64,000 bases of DNA from Halomonas huangheensis (GTDB taxonomy: Bacteria; Pseudomonadota; Gammaproteobacteria; Pseudomonadales; Halomonadaceae). Positions 34,743 to 42,085 of the stretch are shown here, in pieces (the stretch's first letter is position 1; the number at the start of each line of letters is the position of its first letter). Under the pieces are notes generated by a model. It had not been told where the DNA came from and searched no databases. It was given only the letters and a program-made list of their open reading frames with translations. The stretch covers positions 868,001 through 932,000 of the forward strand of contig NZ_CP013106.1 in NCBI RefSeq assembly GCF_001431725.1. The letters run 5' to 3'. The position numbers were made by a program, and so were the translations under genes.

Positions 34743-36094
34743 GTGACAGGATCTCCCTTGAGAAACTTGCGTGCTCGGCGCCTCAGGTCGCGCACGGCAG
34801 ACGAGCACACCACCTTGCCGTCGGTGGTATATCGCTCATGATTGCGTTCAATATCGTCGGGAACATACAGATAGTTGACCATCAGCCCGAGGCCGTTGCC
34901 GAGCCCCTTGGCAGAGGTGTCACCCAGCCAGTTGACGCGATGTAGTTCGGCGCCGTTGCCGAGGTGGAAACGTGCTACGGCATTGAGCGGCAGACCACGG
35001 TCGTTGCGTATCCGGGAAAGGTAATGCGCGGCGAGTGGACGGATGTAGTCGCCGAGCGATCCCGTCGTTTCGCTATTGGTATGCCAGTCCGATTGGTCGA
35101 GGGCCGCCAGGCCGGCGATCGTCTCATCATCAAGCAGGCTGTCATCCTGGCGTCGCTGTTGGTCCAACCAACTGCGAAAACCGGGAACCGGCGATAGGGT
35201 GACGAAGTTCTTCAGGCCCGGCAGTTCCTTCTTGAGTTCCTGGACGACCTGTTTGATCAGAAAGTTGCCGAAGGAGATGCCGCGCAGGCCTGTCTGGCAG
35301 TTGCTGATACCGAAAAAGGCGGCACTGTCGGCGTCTTCAGCATCGATGGCCTGGTGGTTGGCATCGAGGATCGGCTGAATGCGCTCGGGCATGCCGCGTG
35401 TCAGAGCCACCTCGACAAAGATCAGTGGCTCATCGCCGATAGCGGGGTGAAAGAAGGCGAAGCAGCGTCGATCACGAGCATCGAGACGGCGGCGCAGGTC
35501 GTTCCAATCGCATATCTCATGGACCGCTTCATAACGGATGACCTTTTCGAGAATCGCCGCTGGAGTATTCCAGTCGATACGCTTGAGGACCAGAAAGCCG
35601 CGATTGAACCAGGAAGTGAAAAGGTGAGAGAAGTCGGCATCCAGTGCTGCCAACTCCGGCATTTCGGAGAGTCGAGAAAGCAGATCCTCACGCATGCGCA
35701 CCAGTGCGTAGGTTCCACCGGCCGTGAGGTTGAGGCGTCTCAGAAGCTCCTGTCGCTCTGGTTCACAGGCCTCGAACAGCAGTTGCAACTCGTTGTTGCC
35801 GCGCGATTCGTGATAGGCCCGCCAGGCGTCGTCGATGCGTTCGGGGTCGGCGGCAAAGTCGGCGGTCAGACACTGGAAGAACAGGGACTTCTGTTCCTCA
35901 TCCAGGCTTTGGTAGCCGGCCAGTGAACGACCCGCCAGCGCGATGCTCGAGGCTTCGCCGTCGCTCTCGAGCACCTGGCGACAGGCGTCGATCACCTGCT
36001 CATGGTGCACGGGGCGACCATCACTGCGTCGCCAGGGAAGCGCATCGCGCTGGGTGATGCTGCTGAATAGCTCCTGGAGAAAACTGATATTCAC
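34739..36094 (-). CDS. matA: Malonyl-CoA decarboxylase
   Basis: A 451-residue malonyl-CoA decarboxylase that converts malonyl-CoA to acetyl-CoA and CO2. The C-terminal GNAT-like catalytic domain is evident (about 200-440), with FFGISNCQTGLRGISFGNFLIKQV, NFVTLSPVPGFRSWL and FHLGNGAELHRVNWLGD; the helical N-terminal domain precedes it. I take the GTG at 36094 as start because AGGAG lies 10 bases upstream; a longer frame from 36172 would overlap matM and has no such site. It follows the TRAP permease gene by 70 bases and overlaps matB by four. Confidence 0.92.
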   Translation of the reverse strand: MNISFLQELFSSITQRDALPWRRSDGRPVHHEQVIDACRQVLESDGEASSIALAGRSLAGYQSLDEEQKSLFFQCLTADFAADPERIDDAWRAYHESRGNNELQLLFEACEPERQELLRRLNLTAGGTYALVRMREDLLSRLSEMPELAALDADFSHLFTSWFNRGFLVLKRIDWNTPAAILEKVIRYEAVHEICDWNDLRRRLDARDRRCFAFFHPAIGDEPLIFVEVALTRGMPERIQPILDANHQAIDAEDADSAAFFGISNCQTGLRGISFGNFLIKQVVQELKKELPGLKNFVTLSPVPGFRSWLDQQRRQDDSLLDDETIAGLAALDQSDWHTNSETTGSLGDYIRPLAAHYLSRIRNDRGLPLNAVARFHLGNGAELHRVNWLGDTSAKGLGNGLGLMVNYLYVPDDIERNHERYTTDGKVVCSSAVRDLRRRARKFLKGDPVT

Positions 36095-36164
36095 TAGCGC
36101 GTTACTCCTGTGCTGGCGAAAGCACGTTGCGGCAGCCGAGAAGCTCGGCCTGTGTCGTTCGAGA

Positions 36165-37514
36165 TCAACCACCAGTGCCCATGATCAGGTCCGGCAACCA
36201 GGTGGCGATGCTGGGGAACATGCACAGCAGCACAATGCCGAGCACCATGCACAGTGCATAGGGCAGGCTGCCGAGCAGAATATCGCGTAGTGCAATGTCG
36301 GGAGCGATGCCCTTGATGATGAAGAGATTGAGTCCCACCGGCGGGGTGATCAGGCCGATCTCCAGGTTGATGGTCAGAATCACAGCGAACCAGTAGGGAT
36401 CAAAATTGGCCGCAAGAATGATCGGCAACAGAATCGGAGCCGTCATCACGATCACTGCTACTGGAGGCAGGAAGAAGCCCGCGATCAGCAGGAACAGGTT
36501 GATGATCCCCATCAGCACCCAGCGATTGACCTCGAGCCCGGCAATGGCTTCTGCCACTGTCTGGGTAATGAACAGTGAGGACAGCGCGTAGGCGAAAATT
36601 TCTGCACAGGCGATGATCAACATGATCATCACGCTCTCGCGCAATGCATCACGCATGATGGTGGTCAGTGGTTTCAGCTGCCACATGCGATAGACGATGA
36701 TAGCCAGTGCCAGACACAGGAAAGCACCGGCTCCTGCGGCTTCAGAGGGTGTTGCGACACCGCCGTAGAGCGCGAACAGAATCAGGCTCACCACGACCAG
36801 AAACGGTAGGACTCGGATCAGTGCCTTGAGATTCTGGTCGAGGTTCTCGCGAACATTTTCCCGGAGCTGTTCGGCGGCCTCGGTGACCGGGTTGGGGCTG
36901 TGATAGCCGCCGGCCAGACGGCAGGCGAGCAGCGTCCAGGCCATGAACAGCAGTGCCAGCATCACACCGGGTACGGCACCGGCGATGAACAGTCGTCCAA
37001 TGGAGGTTTCGGTGGAAATACCATAGACGATCATGGTCACGGACGGCGGAATCAGGATGCCAAGGGTACCGCCTGCTGCCACACAGCCAGCGGCGACACC
37101 ATCTGGATATCCGCGTTTGCGCATCTCGGGGATCCCGAGTTTACCGATGGCAGCGCTGGTGGCTGGTGAGGAGCCGGAGAGTGCGGCGAATATCGAGCAG
37201 GCGCCGATATTGGAGATCGCCAATCCGCCGGGCACACGTCCCAGCCATAGGTCCAGCGAGCGATACAGGTCACGTCCTGTGGGCGAGGAGGCGACAGCCG
37301 CGCCCATCAGTATGAACATCGGAATGGCGACGAAACCGAAGGAGGCGAGGCTAGCGAAGAAGGTCTCGCCGAAGTAGGTCAGCTCGATCATGCCGCGATT
37401 CATGACCAGCGCGGCGAGGGCTACACCGCCTAACGCGAAGGCGATCGGTGTGCCGATGGCCATCAATATGAACAATGCGATGACGATCAGGATGCCACTG
37501 GTAACAGGATCCAT
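36165..37514 (-). CDS. matM: TRAP transporter large permease, malonate uptake (DctM/MatM)
   Basis: A 449-residue DctM-type permease with about twelve helices that carries the Na+-coupled transport step of a tripartite ATP-independent periplasmic transporter. Typical segments are ISNIGACSIFAALSGSSPATSAAIGKLGIPEM, GCVAAGGTLGILIPPSVTMIVYG and GLITPPVGLNLFIIKGIAP. The ATG at 37514 has AGGAGG upstream and shares a base with the matQ stop (TGATG). Position directly ahead of matA and matB indicates malonate as substrate, by inference from operon context. Confidence 0.9.
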   Translation of the reverse strand: MDPVTSGILIVIALFILMAIGTPIAFALGGVALAALVMNRGMIELTYFGETFFASLASFGFVAIPMFILMGAAVASSPTGRDLYRSLDLWLGRVPGGLAISNIGACSIFAALSGSSPATSAAIGKLGIPEMRKRGYPDGVAAGCVAAGGTLGILIPPSVTMIVYGISTETSIGRLFIAGAVPGVMLALLFMAWTLLACRLAGGYHSPNPVTEAAEQLRENVRENLDQNLKALIRVLPFLVVVSLILFALYGGVATPSEAAGAGAFLCLALAIIVYRMWQLKPLTTIMRDALRESVMIMLIIACAEIFAYALSSLFITQTVAEAIAGLEVNRWVLMGIINLFLLIAGFFLPPVAVIVMTAPILLPIILAANFDPYWFAVILTINLEIGLITPPVGLNLFIIKGIAPDIALRDILLGSLPYALCMVLGIVLLCMFPSIATWLPDLIMGTGG

Positions 37515-38116
37515 CAGTCTTGCCCTCCTGCTGTGGCGGATTCCGGCGTTGCTGGCGCGGATTTCAGTGATGTCAGAATGATGGCCAGATATTGCGCCAC
37601 CAGTAATGTGGTGCCCAGTGCCAGAGGTACCAGCGCTGGCCACAGTGGTGGGTTCCATACCGTGCCGGTGGTCCAGCTACCGTGCCAGGCCTCGAGTAGA
37701 TACAGCCAGGCGCCGTAGGCGAGAGCAACGCAGAACGCCAGTCCGGCCAACGATGCAACAAGTTGCATGGCATGGCGTAGCCGTCCCTGCAGCGCATCGG
37801 GAAGGACCGTGACGGCAACGTGGCCACCACTCAGCAGCACCCAGGGCGAGCCGAGCAGCATCGCTGCCGTGATCGAGAAGGTCGCGAACTCAGTTTGCCA
37901 GGTGGTACTTTCACCGATCACATAGCGAGTGAAGATCATATGGCAGACCGCCAGTACACCGATCAGCAGTGCCAATGCTGCGATGATGGCGACCCAGATC
38001 GACAGTCGGTCCATAGCTCGGCAATAGAGATCCGTCAGTCGCGCCCAACCGCTGGGCTGCTGTTGCTTTGACGAGTGAGATGCTCCATCTGCCGAGTGAC
38101 GAGGGGAGTGCGGCAT
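37514..38116 (-). CDS. matQ: TRAP transporter small permease (DctQ/MatQ)
   Basis: A 200-residue DctQ-type four-helix membrane subunit. Helices run at about 38-60, 85-103, 115-140 and 160-185, with the family feature RYVIGESTTWQTEFATF between helices one and two. It docks the large permease and the binding protein at the inner membrane. A Ser/Gln-rich 30-residue cytoplasmic lead precedes helix one; MDRLSIW (about residue 35) is a possible shorter start. The stop overlaps the matM ATG by one base. Confidence 0.85.
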   Translation of the reverse strand: MPHSPRHSADGASHSSKQQQPSGWARLTDLYCRAMDRLSIWVAIIAALALLIGVLAVCHMIFTRYVIGESTTWQTEFATFSITAAMLLGSPWVLLSGGHVAVTVLPDALQGRLRHAMQLVASLAGLAFCVALAYGAWLYLLEAWHGSWTTGTVWNPPLWPALVPLALGTTLLVAQYLAIILTSLKSAPATPESATAGGQD

Positions 38117-38162
38117 CGGGCCTCCGAAATCCGTGGTGACTCAGGATTACCCACCACAAGAG

Positions 38163-38195
38163 AGTCCCCGCCCGGTTCGATGTCGGGCAGGGACT
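38163..38195 (-). promoter_or_regulatory. Intercistronic hairpin between matP and matQ
   Basis: On the minus-strand transcript AGTCCC-(T)-GCCCG pairs with CGGGC-(G)-GGGACT, 11 pairs with one internal mismatch and a 9-base loop, 15 bases after the matP stop. Such a stem after a binding-protein gene usually protects the upstream message from 3' decay or partially terminates, giving more binding protein than permease. Confidence 0.6.
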
Positions 38196-38209
38196 TGCTC
38201 GGGTAGGAA

Positions 38210-39259
38210 TTACTCCACGGCCATGGCCGCATCGATCAAGGCCTGGCCGTTCTCGACATTCTCGGCAAAGCTCTTGTAGGCGCTGCCTTTTGCGACTTCC
38301 AGCCAGGCGTCATAGTCCTCCGATGACATCTGTACTACCTCGACGCCATTCTCGGTAAAGACATCGATCATTTTCTGGTCCAGACCCACGGCCTGCTCGG
38401 CGAAATATTGTTCCGCCTTTTCACCGGCAGCAGTCAACGCCTGTTGTTGCTCTTCGTTGAGACGGCTCCAGCTGCGCTCGGAGATCAAGATTGGTTCATA
38501 CATGAACCACAGGGCGTTCTCCCCCGGAGGTGTCAGGCAGCTGACCTGCTCGTAGATGCGGTAGGAGACGAACGAGCCGGACGATGTATTGGCGGCATCC
38601 AACACACCGGTCTGCATCGCGGTATAGATTTCCGAGGAAGGCATCGATGAGATCGAGGCACCGGCCGTTGCCAGCATCTCATCGAAGGCCGGGCCCGCCG
38701 CACGCATGGTCTGGCCCTGCACGGTATCTGGTGAGGTGATGCACTGCTTGCTTGAGGCAAAGCCGCCGGCCAACCAGGCGTCCGCCAGTACACGAGCACC
38801 GGCGTCATTGATGACCTGCTTGATCATGCCCATGAACTCGGAATCATTGAGCCGTTGGGCCCTCTCATGGTTGCGCACCAGGCCCGGCATCAAGGTTGCC
38901 GAGAACTCGGGGTGACGTCCGCTGGCATAGTCCAGGGGTAGGGCTGTCATATCGAGGCGTCCCTGCACCAGCGCCCCCCATTGCTCCTTGGCCTTGAACA
39001 ACGACTGTCCTGGGTAGACCTGTAGTTCAAGGTCGACATCGGCTGCCTCGACTTCCCTGGCCATCAACTGGACCATTTCGTCGCGCACATCGCCCTGACC
39101 GCCAGGAAATTGATGGGAGACGCGCATTACGGTGGCAGCACTGGCGAGGGAGGACGTCAACAGGACCGCAGCGGTGAGGGCTACAGTGAGGGCTGGGCGA
39201 GTGTGGGCTGTGCGAGTGAGAGCGGAGAGATTGACGGTGGGGAGAGTGAGGCGTTTCAT
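38210..39259 (-). CDS. matP: TRAP transporter periplasmic binding protein, malonate uptake (DctP/MatP)
   Basis: A 349-residue DctP-family solute receptor. The signal peptide is long (cleavage after ASA at about 41, before ATVMRVSHQ) because its N-region contains a repeat of the form T-x-H-T-R-P-A-L-T-V-A-L-T, encoded by tandem GTGAGGGCT-like units. The mature part has the family's conserved GQTMRAAGPAFDEML stretch with an Arg expected to bind the carboxylate, and LDAANTSSGSF. It delivers malonate to the MatQ/MatM permease by context. It is the first gene of the operon. Confidence 0.88.
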   Translation of the reverse strand: MKRLTLPTVNLSALTRTAHTRPALTVALTAAVLLTSSLASAATVMRVSHQFPGGQGDVRDEMVQLMAREVEAADVDLELQVYPGQSLFKAKEQWGALVQGRLDMTALPLDYASGRHPEFSATLMPGLVRNHERAQRLNDSEFMGMIKQVINDAGARVLADAWLAGGFASSKQCITSPDTVQGQTMRAAGPAFDEMLATAGASISSMPSSEIYTAMQTGVLDAANTSSGSFVSYRIYEQVSCLTPPGENALWFMYEPILISERSWSRLNEEQQQALTAAGEKAEQYFAEQAVGLDQKMIDVFTENGVEVVQMSSEDYDAWLEVAKGSAYKSFAENVENGQALIDAAMAVE

Positions 39260-39441
39260 GGCGAGACTCCTGATCGGTAATTGTTGTTGTCGGAACTGAC
39301 TGTTCTGGTTGCAGGATGTTTATAACGACAGGCTAGTTGTTGTGGTGGAAGCCTGGCTTCTGATGCCTGTGGATAATGTGAGTTTAGCGACATGCCGTTG
39401 AGCTGCAGCATGATGAGGTTCTGATATGCATCATCGTTGCT

Positions 39442-39453
39442 GATGTATACTTC
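39442..39453. promoter_or_regulatory. GTATAC-centred palindrome, probable MatR operator, in the matP-matR gap
   Basis: GATGTATACTTC is a 12-base palindrome with one mismatched pair, centred on GTATAC, in the 384-base divergent gap 39260-39643. FCD-subfamily GntR regulators bind such sites, and the R. leguminosarum mat operator has, as I recall, the same GTATAC core. It is also the right half of a larger imperfect repeat (TATGCATCA, 7 bases, TGATGTATA, 39425-39449). A second palindrome, TGTCA-AA-TGACA, is at 39475-39486. No gene is visible in the gap. Confidence 0.5.
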
Positions 39454-39643
39454 AATAGATGCTGGGCATATCAGTGTCAAATGACAGCATGTTAGACAAT
39501 GGTGGTGAACACCCTGTCTGCTGGGGCCCGAACAGGATGTACAATGGGGCAGAGATGACCCATTGCGGAAACGGCAACTCTCGCAACCCAGCCAGTAACG
39601 CGCTGAACTCGCAACACCACACTGGAGGCAAAAGGGGGAGGCA

Positions 39644-40324
39644 ATGAAAAAGCCATCCAACGCCCAGCGGCTCAGAGATTCGCTCGAGGATGACATCATC
39701 AACGGTCGACGGGTGCCTGGCGAACGTCTCGACCCGGAAGAGCTCTGCCGTGTCTATGGTGTTTCACGCACGCCTGTACGTGAGGCGATCCAGCAACTGG
39801 TTGCCAGTGGTCTGGTCACCGTTTCTCCCAAGAAGGGGACCTTCGTCGCCCGTGTTGGTCTTGATCAATTGATCGAGATGTTCGAAGTCATGGCCGAGTT
39901 GGAGGGCATGTGTGGCCGGCTGGCGGCGCGGCGTATCACTACCGATGAACTCGCGGAGTTGGAGGAGGCTTATGAGCGCTGTCGGGTGGCGGCTGAGGCT
40001 GGTAATAGCGACGAGTACTATTACGAGAATGAAGGTTTCCACGCTTGCATCTATGCCGCCAGTCACAATACCTTCCTTGCCGCCGAGGCAACGTCGCTGA
40101 AGCAGCGCCTCAAACCTTACAGGCGTCTGCAGTTGCAGGTTCGTAGCCGTATGCAAAGTTCGCTGGATGAACACGCTCGCATACTGGCGGCCATTGAACA
40201 GGGCGACGCCGAAGCATCAGAACAAGGGCTGCGTGACCATGTGCTGATCCAGGGTGAGCGATTCAGCGATTTTGTCTCCAGCGTGCGCGAAATGGAACGG
40301 CGCGCCGAGGCCGCAACAGGATGA
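39644..40324 (+). CDS. matR: GntR-family (FCD) regulator of malonate catabolism
   Basis: A 226-residue GntR regulator with an N-terminal winged helix (about 8-70, GVSRTPVREAIQQLVASGLV) and an all-helical FCD ligand domain (about 80-215) that carries metal-binding residues typical of carboxylate sensors (FHACIYAASHN, then LDEHARILAAI and LRDHVLIQ). It is divergent from the malonate operon, the position of matR in rhizobia, so it should repress mat genes until malonate or malonyl-CoA binds. GGGGGAGG lies upstream of the ATG. The symbol depends on context. Confidence 0.85.
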   Translation: MKKPSNAQRLRDSLEDDIINGRRVPGERLDPEELCRVYGVSRTPVREAIQQLVASGLVTVSPKKGTFVARVGLDQLIEMFEVMAELEGMCGRLAARRITTDELAELEEAYERCRVAAEAGNSDEYYYENEGFHACIYAASHNTFLAAEATSLKQRLKPYRRLQLQVRSRMQSSLDEHARILAAIEQGDAEASEQGLRDHVLIQGERFSDFVSSVREMERRAEAATG

Positions 40325-40486
40325 CAGGGATGCTCTGATCATCTCTTTCTGAAGAGAGCGGAGTTTCCCGCTGGTGTAGGGACGCACCAGGCATTGAAAA
40401 TGGGAGTCAGTGCATCACTTGTTATGGGCTGACGCGCCTGAATGATTCCATGGATGGAAGCATTCAGTGGAACCACAGGAGTTTCC

Positions 40487-41974
40487 ATGTTTCCCCGCTT
40501 TCATCAACGCTACCTGGCACTGCCCCAGCGTATGCGTGCCGAGTGCCAACCTACACCGGTGGCAGAGCCGCGTGTTGTGGCTTTCAATCATGCGCTGGCC
40601 GAGGCACTGGGCTTCGATCGTGAAGCTTTCAATGCTGAGCAGGCGGCACAGATCCTGTCCGGCAACCAGGTCCCAGAGGGTGTTACCCCTGTGGCAGCAG
40701 CCTATGCCGGGCATCAATTCGGCAATTTTGTCCCGCAACTGGGTGATGGCCGAGCGCTGTTGCTGGGTGAGTTGTCCCATCAGGATGGTGCTCTGCGCGA
40801 AGTGCAGCTCAAGGGCGCCGGGCGTACGCCGTTCTCGCGGGGTGGCGATGGACGTGCACCGCTGGGGCCGGTGTTGCGTGAGTACCTGGTGTCCGAGGCG
40901 ATGTTCGCATTGGGTGTGCCGACCACTCGGGCTCTGGCAGCGGTAACCACCGGAGAGCGGGTATATCGTCAGCCGCCCGAGCCGGGCGCAGTGCTGACGC
41001 GTGTCGCCAGCAGTCATCTGCGGGTCGGCACCTTCCAGTACTTTGCGTCGCGCAATGATGTCGAAGCGGTCAAGCTGCTGGTTGAACTGGCGATCGAACG
41101 CCATTATCCGGAGCTGGCTGGGTTACCCGAAGACGAGCAGGCCATGGCGTTGTTGGATGCGGTGATTGGTCGTCAGGCGAATCTGGTGGCCCGTTGGAAG
41201 GGACTGGGCTTCATTCATGGGGTGATGAATACCGACAACTGTGCGATTTCCGGTGAAACCATCGACTACGGGCCATGTGCCTTCATGGATAGCTATCATC
41301 CGGAGACGGTGTTCAGCTCTATAGATGAGCGCGGGCGTTATGCCTGGGTCAATCAGCCGGTGATCGCTCAGTGGAACCTGGCGCGTTTTGCCAAGACTCT
41401 GTTGGCGTTGATGGATACGGATCAACAGCGTGCCATCGAGCGGGCGACGGCAGCCATCGAAGGCTTCAGTGACCGTCATGAGCAGGCATGGAGCGATGTA
41501 TTGCGCAGCAAACTGGGGCTGACCCGCGACGCAGAACCAGAGGACGGGAGTGATCTGGCGCTGGGAGAAAAGTGGCTCGAGGTCATGGCAGCCGGCAAGG
41601 TCGACTTCACGCTGAGCTTCGGTGAGCTGGTGGCTGCGGTCGAGCCGGGTGCTGATGAGACGCCCCTGCATCAACGCTTCAATTCCAGTGACGCGCTCGA
41701 TGCCTGGCTATCGCGCTGGCGGGAAAGGCTGCATGCAGAAGGCCAGAGCAGCGAGGTACTGCGTTCAAGGATCGAATCGGCCAATCCGCTGGTGATCCCG
41801 CGCAATCATCTGGTCGAGCGGGCCATTCGCGCCGCTGCAGATCAGCAGGATTTTGGCCCATTCGAGACGCTGCTGGCTGCAGTGACCCAGCCCTGGACAT
41901 CACCCGAGGATCAGAGCCTGCTGCAACCGCCCTTATCGAACGAGCGCGTGTTGCGAACCTTCTGCGGTACTTGA
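40487..41974 (+). CDS. selO: Protein adenylyltransferase SelO (YdiU family)
   Basis: A 495-residue pseudokinase-fold enzyme that transfers AMP from ATP to Ser, Thr or Tyr of target proteins; E. coli SelO acts in redox control. Visible features are AYAGHQFGNFVPQLGDGRALLLGE, the Lys in VQLKGAGRTPFSRGGDGRA, and the metal/base region GFIHGVMNTDNCAISGETIDYGPCAFMD with its DYG. The C-terminus ends RTFCGT, retaining the single Cys near the end that is selenocysteine in animals. AGGAG lies 8 bases upstream of the ATG at 40487; a longer frame from 40442 is less likely. Confidence 0.94.
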   Translation: MFPRFHQRYLALPQRMRAECQPTPVAEPRVVAFNHALAEALGFDREAFNAEQAAQILSGNQVPEGVTPVAAAYAGHQFGNFVPQLGDGRALLLGELSHQDGALREVQLKGAGRTPFSRGGDGRAPLGPVLREYLVSEAMFALGVPTTRALAAVTTGERVYRQPPEPGAVLTRVASSHLRVGTFQYFASRNDVEAVKLLVELAIERHYPELAGLPEDEQAMALLDAVIGRQANLVARWKGLGFIHGVMNTDNCAISGETIDYGPCAFMDSYHPETVFSSIDERGRYAWVNQPVIAQWNLARFAKTLLALMDTDQQRAIERATAAIEGFSDRHEQAWSDVLRSKLGLTRDAEPEDGSDLALGEKWLEVMAAGKVDFTLSFGELVAAVEPGADETPLHQRFNSSDALDAWLSRWRERLHAEGQSSEVLRSRIESANPLVIPRNHLVERAIRAAADQQDFGPFETLLAAVTQPWTSPEDQSLLQPPLSNERVLRTFCGT

Positions 41975-41998
41975 GTGGCTGTGGTGCCTGAATGAAAG

Positions 41999-42030
41999 AA
42001 CCGGACGCCGAGGCGTCCGGTTTTGCGTTT
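41999..42030 (+). terminator. Rho-independent terminator, selO, possibly bidirectional
   Basis: AACCGGACGC, loop CGAG, GCGTCCGGTT (41999-42022) forms a 10-bp GC-rich stem followed by TTGCGTTT. On the opposite strand CTTTC follows, so it may also serve the convergent crbS gene. Confidence 0.85.
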
Positions 42031-42040
42031 CATGAAAGCT

Positions 42041-42085
42041 ACTGAGGTGCTGTCTACAGAGGTGCTATCTATTGAGGTGCTCTGC
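42041..42085. repeat. 15-bp tandem repeat across the crbS stop codon
   Basis: Units ACTGAGGTGCTGTCT (42041-42055), ACAGAGGTGCTATCT (42056-42070) and ATTGAGGTGCTCTGC (42071-42085). The repeat straddles the TAG stop (42071-42069), adding the final residues APQ. It shares GAGGTGCTGT with the TVP38 3' repeat at 6041-6085 and has the same 15-base period. Confidence 0.85.

Noticed and set aside
36095..36172. Extended N-terminus of malonyl-CoA decarboxylase from 36172
   Set aside because: It overlaps matM and lacks a ribosome site, whereas the GTG at 36094 has AGGAG at suitable distance.
40415..41104. 229-codon frame on the minus strand
   Set aside because: Antisense to selO, whose nucleotide-binding motifs are complete.
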